NCBI RefSeq assembly: GCF_934924865.1
Contig: NZ_OW235315.1
Location: 3,286,001 to 3,350,000 of the forward strand
Reading direction: 5' to 3'
Source of the DNA: Tepidibacter aestuarii
Lineage (GTDB): Bacteria; Bacillota; Clostridia; Peptostreptococcales; Peptostreptococcaceae
DNA length: 64,000 bases
Shown here: piece by piece, positions 8,042 through 18,374 of the stretch
How positions within the stretch are numbered: the stretch's first letter is position 1
Layout of the letters: each line of letters begins with the position of its first letter
Notes under the pieces: model-generated
Database searches by the model: none
Told to the model about the DNA's origin: nothing
The model's input: the letters and a program-made list of their open reading frames with translations, nothing else
Program-made: the position numbers and the translations under genes

Positions 8042-9634
8042 CTACATCAATCTAGCCTTATGAAGAATCTTATAAATCAATTTTCCCTTTGGCATCATCA
8101 AAATCTCTTGCTTAGTAATAGCCTTTGTTAACAGAAGCATTATACCATATACTAATCCTGCTAAAGTTATAGCTCCAAGACATGATATAGAATTTCCAAA
8201 GAACCTATATAAAGTATTATATGTAAATATTGCACATATACTCATTATAATAACTGATATCAAAGGTTTCAATACAAAATCTTTAAAACCGAACTTTATA
8301 CTCATGTTTTTCTTTAAATAATAGAGATTAAGTATTGTAGCTACTATATATGCACTTACAGTTCCAACAGCAGCCCCTTTAACATTAAACCATGGAATAG
8401 GTATTAATGTATAGCTTATAGATATCTTTACAATAGCCCCTATAAATAAGTTTATAACTGGGATATAAGCCTTTGCCATACCTTGAAGTATACCCGTTAG
8501 AGTTTGAATTAAACTCAAAAATATTACTCCCATAGATAAAAACAATAATATTTGCCCCACTGAAGATGGCTCTTTTGGATAAAGCATTTGCATTATAGGA
8601 GTTGATAATGATGCAAGCCCAAATCCTGCAGGAAGCCCTATAAGAAGAGCTACTCTAACACCAGCTTTTATATCTGCCTTTGCCCTGTTCATATCGTTTA
8701 TAGCAAATGAATGGGATATAACAGGTACAAGACTCATAGAAAGGGCCATAGTAAGCACCTGAGGAAGATTTATTAAAGTTGCTGCCATTCCTGTTAATTG
8801 TCCATAAAGCTTTGTAGCCTCGAGATATGTGAATCCTCCATCTTGAAGTCTTCTCATAACCATAGCTGCATCTATCATATTCATAATAGGCATGATAGCA
8901 CTTCCTATAGTTATAGGTACCGCTATTATCAATAGCTTATTTATTATCTCTCTTGTGCTCTCTCTTCTTTTTGAAGTATTATATGTTAATTCTCTTTTTA
9001 TTTTTTTACTATTTACTATGTAAATAACTATCATAAATAAGCTTCCAATAAAAGCTCCAGATGTCGCTCCAAACGAAGCACCTGCTGCTGCATACTCAGT
9101 TCCCTTAGGAAGAAAGAAAAATGCTAAATAAAGACCCAACCCAACCCTAAAAAACTGCTCAACTATCTGAGATATAGCAGTTGGAGTCATATTCTGTCTT
9201 CCCTGAAAATACCCTCTAAATCCTGCCATTATAGGTACGAATAATAAAGCAGGCGATATAGCTATCATAGAATAATAAGCCTTAGGATTCTTCATGTAAC
9301 CTACTATATAATCAGCTCCGAAATACAGTATAGCAAATGTTACAATACCCGTTACTATAAGAGCTATAAAAGATACCTTAAATATCCTATGCGCTCCACG
9401 ATAGTCATTAACAGCAACCTTTTCTGATACAAGCTTTGATATAGCTGCTGGAAAACCAGCAGATGATATCGTAAGAAGTAAAACATATACAGGGTATGCA
9501 CTTTGATAGTACCCCATACCCTCTGATCCTATTATATTCCCAAGAGGTATTCTAAAAAACGCTCCAAGTATTTTGACAATTATACCTGCTACAGCCAATA
9601 TAAAAGCTCCTTTTAAAAAGGAATTTTTGCTCAT
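8042..9634 (-). CDS. spoVB: Stage V sporulation protein B / MOP-superfamily lipid flippase (paralogue 1)
   Basis: 530 residues with about 14 hydrophobic segments and the family opening SKNSFLKGAFILAVAGIIVK and FRIPLGNIIGSEGMGYYQ. SpoVB/MurJ-type proteins of the MOP exporter superfamily flip lipid-linked cell-wall precursors; SpoVB is needed for spore cortex. A GGAGGGG site precedes the ATG. The gene is 15 bp downstream of a close paralogue, so the two form a tandem duplication in the position of B. subtilis yabM. Which of the two is the true cortex flippase cannot be decided here. Confidence 0.88.
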   Translation of the reverse strand: MSKNSFLKGAFILAVAGIIVKILGAFFRIPLGNIIGSEGMGYYQSAYPVYVLLLTISSAGFPAAISKLVSEKVAVNDYRGAHRIFKVSFIALIVTGIVTFAILYFGADYIVGYMKNPKAYYSMIAISPALLFVPIMAGFRGYFQGRQNMTPTAISQIVEQFFRVGLGLYLAFFFLPKGTEYAAAGASFGATSGAFIGSLFMIVIYIVNSKKIKRELTYNTSKRRESTREIINKLLIIAVPITIGSAIMPIMNMIDAAMVMRRLQDGGFTYLEATKLYGQLTGMAATLINLPQVLTMALSMSLVPVISHSFAINDMNRAKADIKAGVRVALLIGLPAGFGLASLSTPIMQMLYPKEPSSVGQILLFLSMGVIFLSLIQTLTGILQGMAKAYIPVINLFIGAIVKISISYTLIPIPWFNVKGAAVGTVSAYIVATILNLYYLKKNMSIKFGFKDFVLKPLISVIIMSICAIFTYNTLYRFFGNSISCLGAITLAGLVYGIMLLLTKAITKQEILMMPKGKLIYKILHKARLM

Positions 9635-9649
9635 ATTACCCCTCCATTT

Positions 9650-11239
9650 TTAACTAATCTTGCTTACAATCTTATATAATTTTTCGCCTTTTGGCATCAT
9701 AAGTATTTCTTCCTTAGATATACTGTTAGTCTTTATAAGAGCTAATCCATATCCTACTCCCCCGACTACTACAGATACAAGGCAAGCCACTGTGTTCCCA
9801 GCGAAAATTAATACAATATTATAAGAAATACTCACAAGTACAGCCATTATAGCTGCCGACATTAAAGGCTTTACTATAAAGTATACTGGCTCAAATTCTA
9901 CATTAACGTGTTTTTTAATATATCTATAATTAAGTATCAATATAACTATATAAGATATTAAAGATGCTACCGGTGCTCCTTTTACATTAAGACTTGGTAT
10001 AGCTATTAATATATATGTCAAAGCAACCTTAAATATAGCACCTATAGATAAATTAATTACCGGTATATGAGTTTTTTCTATTCCTTGAAGTACAGCAGTA
10101 AAGGCTTGAATAAGTCCAAGTAAAACCACACACATAGACAAATATAAAAGCATTTGTCCAACTGATGATGGCTCATTTGGATAAAGCATTTGCATAAATG
10201 GAGTTGAAAGAACTGCTAGTCCAAACGAAGCTGGAAGACCTATAAGTAGCGCAACTCTAACCCCCGTCTTTATATTATTGGATAATCCTTCATTATCCTT
10301 TATAGTGTAAAAATACGATATAGATGGAACCATGCTCATACTAAGAGCCGTAGTTATAGTGTATGGAAAATTGATAAGAGATGCCGCCATACCAGTTAAC
10401 TGCCCAAATAAAACATTAGCTTCATCGTATGAATATCCAACGGATTGAAGTCTTCCTATTACCATAGTCGAATCTATAAGATTCATTATAGGAAGTATTG
10501 TACTACCTATTGTTATAGGTATTGCTATTGAAAGAAGTTTCTTTACTATTTGAGACTTAGTTTCTTGCTTATATACCTGGCTACTGCTTATTTCTTCTTT
10601 TATTGTACTTTTTTTCTTTATGTAAACAAATACTATATAAAGGGTTCCAAGTATTACACCTGTTGTAGCTCCAAACGATGCTCCTGCTGCTGCAAGTTCA
10701 GTTCCCTTTGGAAGTAAAATAAACGCAAGGCATATACCTATAGCTACTCTACCTAGCTGTTCCATTATCTGAGATACAGCGGTAGGAGTCATATCCTGTC
10801 TTCCTTGAAAATATCCTCTAAACGTAGACATTATCGGAACTAATAAAAGAGCTGGAGCTGTTGCCTTCATACTGTAATATGCTTTTGGACTTTTTAGTAT
10901 GTTATTTACAATATAATCTGCTCCAACAAACAGTATTAAAAAGCTTATAAAGCCTACTGAAAATAATACTAAAAACGATGTCTTAAATATATTATGAGCG
11001 CCTTTATAATCTTTTAAAGCTATTCTTTGAGATACCAATTGTGATATTGCAGTAGGAAATCCTGCTGCTGAAATATTAAGTAACATTATGTATATAGGAA
11101 ATACAGCTTGATAATATCCCATACCTTCAGATCCTATTATTCTTCCAAGAGGTATTCTAAATATAGCTCCTAAAATATTAGCTATAACGCCTGCCATGCC
11201 TAATATAAAAGCACCTTTTAAAAACGAATTCTTTGTCAC
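9650..11239 (-). CDS. Stage V sporulation protein B-like flippase (paralogue 2)
   Basis: About 529 residues, same fold and length as the gene just downstream and clearly homologous over the whole chain (KNSFLKGAFIL, FRIPLGRIIGSEGMGYYQ, RGYFQGRQDMTPTAVSQI, AAAGASFGATTG). The start is a GTG at 11239: GGGGGA lies 6 bp ahead, and the codon aligns with the paralogue's first methionine; an ATG at 11257 would begin ahead of the ribosome binding site. Divergence from the sister gene is spread evenly, so the duplication is not recent. A possible division of labour is cortex versus vegetative wall precursors, which is inference. Confidence 0.85.
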   Translation of the reverse strand: MTKNSFLKGAFILGMAGVIANILGAIFRIPLGRIIGSEGMGYYQAVFPIYIMLLNISAAGFPTAISQLVSQRIALKDYKGAHNIFKTSFLVLFSVGFISFLILFVGADYIVNNILKSPKAYYSMKATAPALLLVPIMSTFRGYFQGRQDMTPTAVSQIMEQLGRVAIGICLAFILLPKGTELAAAGASFGATTGVILGTLYIVFVYIKKKSTIKEEISSSQVYKQETKSQIVKKLLSIAIPITIGSTILPIMNLIDSTMVIGRLQSVGYSYDEANVLFGQLTGMAASLINFPYTITTALSMSMVPSISYFYTIKDNEGLSNNIKTGVRVALLIGLPASFGLAVLSTPFMQMLYPNEPSSVGQMLLYLSMCVVLLGLIQAFTAVLQGIEKTHIPVINLSIGAIFKVALTYILIAIPSLNVKGAPVASLISYIVILILNYRYIKKHVNVEFEPVYFIVKPLMSAAIMAVLVSISYNIVLIFAGNTVACLVSVVVGGVGYGLALIKTNSISKEEILMMPKGEKLYKIVSKIS

Positions 11240-11344
11240 TTCACTTCCCCCAATCATTAAGAAGTCAACTATATAAACTAAATTTTAATATATCATATTT
11301 TAAGATTTATATCTATAAGTACGAATTAATTAGTGCATAAAAAT

Positions 11345-11375
11345 AAAAGGAGCCACCTTTATTGGTTCTCCTTTT
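11345..11375 (-). terminator. Terminator of spoVT
   Basis: AAAAGGAGCCACC pairs with GGTTCTCCTTTT around a short AT loop, just downstream of the spoVT stop. Confidence 0.8.
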
Positions 11376-11385
11376 GATCTTACTA

Positions 11386-11925
11386 TTATTGAACTTGTTT
11401 TCCTAAGAAAGAAGCCGCAACCTTTATTAATTTTTCATCATTTTCAGTTATCTCGCCTTCTTCTTTATTAGCAACTATAACAGCTCCAACTGCATCTCCA
11501 CTTTCACTTATTATAGGCATTATAATTTGGTTGTTATACTCTGTAGAATCGCCTTTGAATAGAGGGACAGTTTTATTGTCCTTAACAAGGTTTGATGCTC
11601 TACTCTCTATTAAGTCTTCTAATTCTTGACTTATGGCCTTATCCTTGTATTCCTTCTTAGATAATCTAGATACTGATATTACACTGTCTAAATCAGTTAT
11701 AACAACACCAAATCCAGTGTGCTCAGCTAATGTTTCGCTATACTCTTGTGCAAACTCATTTAATTCTCCAATAGGAGAATATTTCTTAAGTATTACCTCT
11801 CCATCCTTTGCTGTAAATATCTCAAGAGGATCTCCTTCTCTTATTCTAAGGGTCCTTCTTATCTCTTTTGGTATAACTACTCTTCCTAAATCATCTATTC
11901 TTCTAACAATTCCTGTAGCTCTCAT
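11386..11925 (-). CDS. spoVT: Stage V sporulation protein T, AbrB-type transcription factor
   Basis: 179 residues. Residues 1-50 form the swapped-hairpin AbrB DNA-binding domain (GIVRRIDDLGRVVIPKEIRR). The rest is the GAF-like domain of SpoVT. SpoVT modulates sigma-G-dependent genes in the forespore. The ATG at 11925 is chosen because GGAGGG lies 6 bp upstream and the sequence then begins MRATGIV as in orthologues; the ATG at 11931 abuts that site. Its place between mfd and the flippases matches B. subtilis apart from the inserted prsA and deacetylase genes. Confidence 0.95.
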   Translation of the reverse strand: MRATGIVRRIDDLGRVVIPKEIRRTLRIREGDPLEIFTAKDGEVILKKYSPIGELNEFAQEYSETLAEHTGFGVVITDLDSVISVSRLSKKEYKDKAISQELEDLIESRASNLVKDNKTVPLFKGDSTEYNNQIIMPIISESGDAVGAVIVANKEEGEITENDEKLIKVAASFLGKQVQ

Positions 11926-12017
11926 GTTCATCCCTCCATAATGTATGTGTAAATATATTTTTTACCAAAAGTAAAAAAATATACAAAAATTTTTCCACCA
12001 ATGTTAAATTATTTTAA

Positions 12018-13142
12018 TTATCTACGATCATGCCAGAAATTCACAGGATCTTCATTATAATCTATTGATATAACATTATAACCATTTTTGGTTAAATAAT
12101 TCAGTATTCGAGGCAGTGCAATAGATGAATTAGAAGTTTCGTGCATAAGAATTATGGGATCTATCTTGTTTTTTTCATGTTGTTCAACTTGTTGTATGAC
12201 ATTTTTTATTATTACACTAGGTTTTATATCTTTTCCAAGTGCATCTTTACTATCTACATTCCAATCCCATATTCTATATCCCTCACTTACACATGCGTCT
12301 CTGTATTCTTTAGTCATATAAGGAAAACTCCCATATGGAGTTCTTATAAGGTTTGATGTAAAGCCTATCTTACTCATAACAACTTCTGAATCTCTTTGCA
12401 TCTCTGTTATTAAACTTACAGGTGATTTATAAATTTTTTTTACATCATGACTTACTCCATGAAGGCCTATACTGTGTCCACCTTCAACTATTTTTTCTAG
12501 TTCATCAGGATATTTCTGTATACTCTTTGATAATACAAAAAAAGTTGCACTTGAATTATACATTTTAAGACTTCTTAGTATGTCCTGAGTATATAAAGAT
12601 GGTCCATCATCAAATGTTAGATAAGCTACTTTTTGTTTTTCTTTATTTTTGTTTTTATTTCTGCACTTAAAAATTTTATTTTTTAACTTCTCAATTAAGC
12701 TTTCATCACTTATAACTGAGTCATTATCAATAGCCCTTATTATGTTCTCACTTTCTATATAAGAAACTTTATACCCAAAGTAACTTGCCATAGATTTAAA
12801 CGGTATCATCAAATATCCGTTGTCTACATACATATTACATAGTATACAATTCCCATCATTAGTTATTATTATTTCATTATCAAAGTCTATTTCTACTTTT
12901 TTATCTCCCTTGATTATAGTAGCTGTATCTTCTTCTTCATCCCACTTTATGATCCCATCTATAGATGTTACAAACATCTTTATAGGAACAAACGTAGTTC
13001 CACACTTTATCTGAGGAGAGCTGTTCTCGTAATATATTAAGTCTTCATTAATGACTATAAGAGGCTGATTATAGTTATCCTCACCAAATGTTATCAATGA
13101 AGTAGATATAAATATTAATATGCAAATTATTACTTTTTTCAT
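12018..13142 (-). CDS. Secreted polysaccharide deacetylase with copper-amine-oxidase-N-like domain
   Basis: 374 residues. A signal peptide or membrane anchor (KKVIICILIFISTSLITFG) is followed by a copper amine oxidase N-terminal-like wall-binding module (~res 25-140, with FVPIKMF and MIPFKSMASYFGY repeats). A NodB deacetylase domain comes next, with VAYLTFDDGPS (catalytic and metal Asp), SIGLHGVSHDVK (HxxxH-type metal ligands), RTPYGSFP and LMHE. It probably removes N-acetyl groups from peptidoglycan. The ATG at 13142 has GGGAG upstream; an in-frame TTG at 13160 lies ahead of it. A copy of the window's interspersed repeat begins 17 bp upstream. Confidence 0.88.
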   Translation of the reverse strand: MKKVIICILIFISTSLITFGEDNYNQPLIVINEDLIYYENSSPQIKCGTTFVPIKMFVTSIDGIIKWDEEEDTATIIKGDKKVEIDFDNEIIITNDGNCILCNMYVDNGYLMIPFKSMASYFGYKVSYIESENIIRAIDNDSVISDESLIEKLKNKIFKCRNKNKNKEKQKVAYLTFDDGPSLYTQDILRSLKMYNSSATFFVLSKSIQKYPDELEKIVEGGHSIGLHGVSHDVKKIYKSPVSLITEMQRDSEVVMSKIGFTSNLIRTPYGSFPYMTKEYRDACVSEGYRIWDWNVDSKDALGKDIKPSVIIKNVIQQVEQHEKNKIDPIILMHETSNSSIALPRILNYLTKNGYNVISIDYNEDPVNFWHDRR

Positions 13143-13158
13143 CCGTATTTCTCCCTTC

Positions 13159-13288
13159 AAAAATTCGCTTCATGCTAACGCATGGCTCATGTCGCCAACG
13201 AGTCCTCCGGGCTCCGTTGCTCAAAAATAGTCGGAAGTATAGTTCTTTAATCAATGCTATCTATATACTTAAAATCATATAGTTTCAT
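13159..13288 (+). repeat. Interspersed palindromic repeat, copy A
   Basis: Starts AAAATTCGCTTCATGC and contains the family core GTCGCCAACGAG, a hairpin with CCGGGCTCCGTTG, and the tail ending CATATAGTTTC. It occupies the leader of the deacetylase gene, ending next to its ribosome binding site. Confidence 0.8.
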
Positions 13289-13339
13289 TAAAGACGATAA
13301 ACTTCGCTTTGTAATAATTTGCTCTATGTAGCTTTTTTT

Positions 13340-13390
13340 ATTAATGTAATTTATTACATTAAAAAAGGACTATCATATGATAGTCCTTTT
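13340..13390 (-). terminator. Double hairpin terminator of prsA
   Basis: A perfect palindrome AAAAGGACTATCAT/ATGATAGTCCTTTT (13363-13390) lies after the prsA stop, adjoined by a second inverted repeat TTAATGTAAT/ATTACATTAA (13340-13362). Confidence 0.85.
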
Positions 13391-13396
13391 AACTTA

Positions 13397-14386
13397 TTAC
13401 TTTATATTCTTTTCATGTTTTTCAATTTTAGTGTCTTTTTCAAGTTGTTCAATTTTTTCTTTATATGAATCAGTTTCAATATTAACCTTTATTTGACTCT
13501 TAACATCTTCAAAAGGTATAATTTCATTCACTTTATCCATAACCTTTATTATATGATATCCAAATGGACTCTCTACTAAATCAGATATTTCTCCAGTTTC
13601 AAGTTCAAAAGCTACCTTTTCAAACTCTGGAACCATAACACCTCTTCCAAAATATCCAAGATCTCCACCATTATTTGCTGAAACAGTATCTTCTGAGTAT
13701 TCTTTAGCAAGAGATGCAAAATCTTCTCCATTCTTTGCTCTTACTAATATATCCTCTGCTTTTTTCTTTGCTGCCTTCTGTTCTTCATCTGGTAAAGGCT
13801 TTTGGTTATTATCAACAGTCATAAATAGCATATGAGAAGCTTTTACTTCTTCTTTTTTGTACTCTGCTTTATTAGTTTCATAATACTCTTTTAATTTTTC
13901 ATCATTTATTTCTAAAGATGCTATATAATTTTCTTTGTATTTAGATATTACCATATCTTTCTTAAGTTGATTCTTTAAGAATTGATCGTCTATATTATTT
14001 TCTTTTAAGAATGTCTTAAATTCTTCGTTTGATTTAAGTTGCTCATTAAACTGTTTAAGTTGAGCATCTACGTCTTTATCGTCTACAGTTACATTTTCTT
14101 TTTGAGCTGCTTGATAAACTACTTCATCGTTGATCATATTATTAAGAACTTGTTCTTTTATAACCTCTATTACTGTCTTTCCCTTTTCAACTTCTGTTGT
14201 CCATATATCCGGTCCATATATACCCTCAAAATTCTTTTTATACATTGCTAGTGTCTTTTCATATTCGCTAACAGTTATTACTCTATCATTAACCTTAGCA
14301 ACTATATCTTGCGATTCATTAGAGTTACATGCTGTAAGCGAAAATACCATTAAAGCCATAAGCATTGCTGCTATTATTTTTTTCAT
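13397..14386 (-). CDS. prsA: Foldase lipoprotein PrsA, parvulin-type peptidyl-prolyl isomerase
   Basis: 329 residues. A lipoprotein signal (MALMVFSLTAC) places the acylated cysteine near residue 20. An N-terminal SurA-like helical region follows, then a parvulin domain (~res 180-275: ASHMLFM, DLGYFGRGVMVPEFEKVAF, PFGYHIIKV). PrsA assists folding of secreted proteins outside the membrane. The ATG at 14386 is preferred, as AGAGG lies 9 bp upstream; the ATG at 14395 abuts it. It follows mfd at 34 bp and ends in a strong terminator. Confidence 0.92.
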   Translation of the reverse strand: MKKIIAAMLMALMVFSLTACNSNESQDIVAKVNDRVITVSEYEKTLAMYKKNFEGIYGPDIWTTEVEKGKTVIEVIKEQVLNNMINDEVVYQAAQKENVTVDDKDVDAQLKQFNEQLKSNEEFKTFLKENNIDDQFLKNQLKKDMVISKYKENYIASLEINDEKLKEYYETNKAEYKKEEVKASHMLFMTVDNNQKPLPDEEQKAAKKKAEDILVRAKNGEDFASLAKEYSEDTVSANNGGDLGYFGRGVMVPEFEKVAFELETGEISDLVESPFGYHIIKVMDKVNEIIPFEDVKSQIKVNIETDSYKEKIEQLEKDTKIEKHEKNIK

Positions 14387-14420
14387 ATCAAACATCCTCT
14401 CATTTTTTTTGACAAGGCTA

Positions 14421-17400
14421 TTATATCATCTTTTCTAAAACGTTAGCAATTTCTGTAATCAATTTGTAATGATTTTTTTCTTTAGGTTTAAATTTATAAT
14501 ACGGTTTTAGATATACTGTATCTTTTAACTGCTTTATAGATTCTACCTTTAATTGTTTACCTAGCGCTTTAATATAGGCTATCATTATTAGAGTCCTAAG
14601 AGGAGTAGGTATATCAGAGAATCTATCTTCTATCTCTTCTTCCATATCCTCTTTATCTTTTTTGTTTTGTATAGCTGCTATCTTTTTGTATATCTCAATC
14701 TTAGTTCTCTCATCCTCTATATATGTATCAGGTATATAAGCATTTACATTTAAATCTACTTCTGTATCTATTTGCTCAATTACTTCTTCACCTTTTACTT
14801 TTCTTATAGATTCATTTAGCATTTTGACATAAAGATCATATCCTATTACAGCCATATGACCATGTTGTTGCGATCCTAATATGTTTCCTGCTCCTCTTAT
14901 TTCAAGGTCTCTCATAGCTATTTTAAATCCTGAACCGAATTCAGTAAATTCCTTTATAGCTTTAAGTCTTTTTTCTGCTACCTCACTTAACATTTTATTT
15001 TTTTCATACATAAAGTAAGCATAACCTTGTCTTGACGATCTTCCAACTCTTCCTCTTAACTGGTAAAGCTGAGATAATCCCATTTTGTCTGCATCGTATA
15101 TTATTATTGTATTTGCATTTTGAATGTCCATTCCAGTTTCTATTATTGTAGTACAAACCAATACATCATATTCTTTTTCAAGAAATTCTACCATTATCTT
15201 TTCCAGATTTCTAACACTCATCTTTCCATGTCCAAAGGCAACCCTTGCAGATGGTACTAGCTTTTTTATAAGCGTGGCCATTTTTTCAATACCCTCAACT
15301 CTATTGTAAACGAAAAATACTTGACCGCCTCTTGATATTTCTCTCTCTATTGCATCTGCTATAATGCTCTCTTTAGATTCAACAACATAAGTAAGCACAG
15401 GATGCCTTTCTTGAGGAGGCTCCTCTATTAAAGACATATCTCTTATACCACTTAGTGACATATGAAGAGTTCTCGGTATAGGAGTTGCAGAAAGAGTTAA
15501 TATATCTACAGATGCTTTTAATTTTTTAAGTTTTTCTTTATGCTTAACCCCAAATCTTTGCTCTTCATCTATTACTACAAGTCCTAGCTGCTTAAATTCA
15601 ATGTCCTTAGATATTATTCTATGAGTTCCAATTACAACATCTACAAGTCCTTTTTTAATATCCTCAAGTATTTGCTTTTGCTGCTTTGGAGTTTTGAATC
15701 TACTTAAAACCTCTACTCTTATAGGAAAATCCTCAAACCTTTTTTGGAATGTATTAAAGTGCTGTTGAGCTAATATTGTAGTTGGTACTAAGAATGCTAC
15801 CTGTTTTGATTCCATACAAGCCTTAAATACAGCTCTTATAGCTACCTCTGTTTTGCCATAACCAACATCTCCACATATTAGTCTATCCATCACCTTATCG
15901 CATTCCATATCTGATTTAACATCTTGTATTGCCTTTATCTGATCTTGAGTTTCTTCAAATGGAAATAACGATTCAAACTCTCTTTGCCAATGGGTATCTT
16001 TATTGTATACATATCCTTTTGCACTTTCTCTTTTTGCGTAAAGCTCTATTAACTCTTTTGTCATATCTTCTATTGATTTTTTAACCTTATTCTTTGCCTT
16101 TGTCCATTCATTGGTTCCAAGCTTATTAAGCTTTACATTCTCAACATTTTGGCCTATATACTTTTGGACCTTATCCATTTGGTCCGTTGGAACAAACAAG
16201 CTGTCTGAATTTGCATAAACTATTTTTATATAGTCTTTCTTAATTCCATCTACCTTTAATTGTTCAATTCCAGCATATCTTCCTACTCCATGGCCCTCAT
16301 GTACTACATAATCTCCAACACTAAGTTCCAAGAAACTTTCTATCTTTCTTCCATTCTTAAATTTTTTCTTTTTCTTTTGAGATGTTCTTTTATGAACTCC
16401 AAATATTTCTTTATCAGTTATTAATGCATACTTAAAGTCGCTAGATAAGAAACCTACTGATATATTACCCGGTGTTATCATTATTTGAGAATTTTTAATT
16501 TCAGCATCTTTATCTTTTGAAAATATAGCTTCAACTCCTAAGTCCAGTAAATCATTATATATTTTCTTAGATTTTTCTAAAGAACCAGGCACTATCAATA
16601 TCTTATATCCTTGTTTTTTTAGATTGTTTATCTCATCTATAAATAAGTCCATTTTTGAATTAAATACTGTTATTTCTCTTGAATTAAAATTAACTATACT
16701 ATTTGGCTTAAATTCCTCTATTTGCTTTGATAAGATGCTATTTTGTATTATAAACCTATCCTTAATAAAATAATCTAATTCTTCAAATCTATTTAATAAA
16801 TTTATTTGAGATACTAAGACAGTATGTCTCTCTAAGTTTACATTAAAGTTAGATTTAAATTCTTCATAATAGTTTTCAAACTTTTCCTTTATTCTCTCAG
16901 GCTCATTAAATATTATTAATGCATCTTTTTTTAGATAAGAAAATATAGTTTTATCTTCGTCTTCATACATATAATCTATATAATTTTCAAGCCCTTCAAA
17001 GTATATAAGATCTTTTATCTTTAGTATATTAGAGTGAACATCATCGCTAGTATCCTCTTTTATTTCATTTTGAAGATTTTCTAAAGTTTTCTCTATATCA
17101 TCTGGATATAGAATCTCTCTTGATGGTATTATCTCAAACTCTGTTATCTTCTCTATTGATTTTTGAGATATTATATCAAACATTCTTATAGAATCTATTT
17201 CTTCATCGAATAATTCTACTCTAACAGGATAGTCTGCATTTGCGCAGTATATATCTATTATTCCACCCCTTATACTAAACTGTCCTACTCCCTCAACCTT
17301 ATTAACCCTTTCATACCCAAGCCCTACGAGCCTTGATGATAATTCATCTATATTTATAGTATCATCCATAGTGTATTTTAATATATTCTTCTTAAATACA

Positions 17401-17798
17401 TGCTTTGGTATGTATTTTTTAAGTACTGCCTCTATTGAACATACTATTACTATATTTTCTTCTTTTACAAGCTTTAACAAGACCTTCATTCTCTTTGATT
17501 CTTCTTGTCTATCCTTTGCATCTAAGAAATAAAACAAGATTTCTTCAAATGGTAAATATACAGCTTTATCTCCTAAATAAAAATTCAAATCTTCATATAT
17601 CTTCTTAGCTTCAAGGTCGCTATGAGTTATTATTATAGCCTGTCTATTTAATTTATTTATAATGCTATAGCTCATATGAGTTCTTTGAGAAGGTATTAGT
17701 CCATTTATCAAAAGAGGAGATCTCTTATTATTTATCATTTCTAATAAGGTATTAAATGCCAAAGAATTATTCAATGGATATGTAAAGATATTATTCAT
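14421..17798 (-). CDS. mfd: Transcription-repair coupling factor Mfd
   Basis: About 1125 residues, normal for Mfd. The order is a UvrB-homology N-terminus, a CarD-like RNA polymerase interacting domain (VGDYVVHEGHGVGRYAG), then the RecG-like translocase (GDVGYGKTEVA Walker A, DEEQRFG Walker B, TATPIPRTLHMSL) and the C-terminal TRCF domain. Mfd removes stalled RNA polymerase and recruits UvrA to lesions. The ATG at 17798 follows AAAGGTG; the upstream GTG at 17807 is part of that site. It lies 16 bp after pth, as in B. subtilis, but fin (yabK) is absent. Confidence 0.97.
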   Translation of the reverse strand: MNNIFTYPLNNSLAFNTLLEMINNKRSPLLINGLIPSQRTHMSYSIINKLNRQAIIITHSDLEAKKIYEDLNFYLGDKAVYLPFEEILFYFLDAKDRQEESKRMKVLLKLVKEENIVIVCSIEAVLKKYIPKHVFKKNILKYTMDDTINIDELSSRLVGLGYERVNKVEGVGQFSIRGGIIDIYCANADYPVRVELFDEEIDSIRMFDIISQKSIEKITEFEIIPSREILYPDDIEKTLENLQNEIKEDTSDDVHSNILKIKDLIYFEGLENYIDYMYEDEDKTIFSYLKKDALIIFNEPERIKEKFENYYEEFKSNFNVNLERHTVLVSQINLLNRFEELDYFIKDRFIIQNSILSKQIEEFKPNSIVNFNSREITVFNSKMDLFIDEINNLKKQGYKILIVPGSLEKSKKIYNDLLDLGVEAIFSKDKDAEIKNSQIMITPGNISVGFLSSDFKYALITDKEIFGVHKRTSQKKKKKFKNGRKIESFLELSVGDYVVHEGHGVGRYAGIEQLKVDGIKKDYIKIVYANSDSLFVPTDQMDKVQKYIGQNVENVKLNKLGTNEWTKAKNKVKKSIEDMTKELIELYAKRESAKGYVYNKDTHWQREFESLFPFEETQDQIKAIQDVKSDMECDKVMDRLICGDVGYGKTEVAIRAVFKACMESKQVAFLVPTTILAQQHFNTFQKRFEDFPIRVEVLSRFKTPKQQKQILEDIKKGLVDVVIGTHRIISKDIEFKQLGLVVIDEEQRFGVKHKEKLKKLKASVDILTLSATPIPRTLHMSLSGIRDMSLIEEPPQERHPVLTYVVESKESIIADAIEREISRGGQVFFVYNRVEGIEKMATLIKKLVPSARVAFGHGKMSVRNLEKIMVEFLEKEYDVLVCTTIIETGMDIQNANTIIIYDADKMGLSQLYQLRGRVGRSSRQGYAYFMYEKNKMLSEVAEKRLKAIKEFTEFGSGFKIAMRDLEIRGAGNILGSQQHGHMAVIGYDLYVKMLNESIRKVKGEEVIEQIDTEVDLNVNAYIPDTYIEDERTKIEIYKKIAAIQNKKDKEDMEEEIEDRFSDIPTPLRTLIMIAYIKALGKQLKVESIKQLKDTVYLKPYYKFKPKEKNHYKLITEIANVLEKMI

Positions 17799-17813
17799 AT
17801 TTATCACCTTTCA

Positions 17814-18374
17814 TTAACCATTATATTTATTCATAGATGCATCAATTCCCTCTTTTATTATAGCTTCAACAGCATACGCTGACCTTTGTAGACTTTCATT
17901 TAAAGAATCCATCTCTTCTTTTTTAAATTTAGACAGCACAAATGAAGCTAGGTCTTGACCATTTTGAGGTCTTGATACACCTACTCTTATTCTTTTAAAA
18001 TCATCAAATTTAAGATTATATATTATAGATCTCATTCCGTTATGAGTACCAGCACTTCCTTTTTTTCTTATTCTAAGCTTTCCTACATCAAGATCTATAT
18101 CATCATATATAACTATTATATTCTCAGGATCTAATTTATAGAAATTATATATATCAAGTAAGCTTTGCCCACTTAAATTCATATAAGTCTGAGGCTTTAC
18201 AAGTATTACCTTCTCAGTCCCTATTCTTCCTTCTCCTATAATAGCTTTATGCTTTATTTTATTAACCTGTATATTATTGTCCTTTGCCAAAATATCTATA
18301 ACATCAAATCCAACATTGTGTCTTGTTTTATCATATTGCTTGCCTGGATTCCCAAGTCCTACCACTACATACAT
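17814..18374 (-). CDS. pth: Peptidyl-tRNA hydrolase
   Basis: 186 residues with [20 protein letters not shown] (catalytic His at ~20), [12 protein letters not shown] and [17 protein letters not shown], all standard for bacterial Pth. It recycles peptidyl-tRNAs released by drop-off. AGGAGG precedes the ATG. It is co-oriented with mfd, 16 bp away. B. subtilis ctc, which sits between prs and pth there, is missing. Confidence 0.97.
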   Translation of the reverse strand: MYVVVGLGNPGKQYDKTRHNVGFDVIDILAKDNNIQVNKIKHKAIIGEGRIGTEKVILVKPQTYMNLSGQSLLDIYNFYKLDPENIIVIYDDIDLDVGKLRIRKKGSAGTHNGMRSIIYNLKFDDFKRIRVGVSRPQNGQDLASFVLSKFKKEEMDSLNESLQRSAYAVEAIIKEGIDASMNKYNG

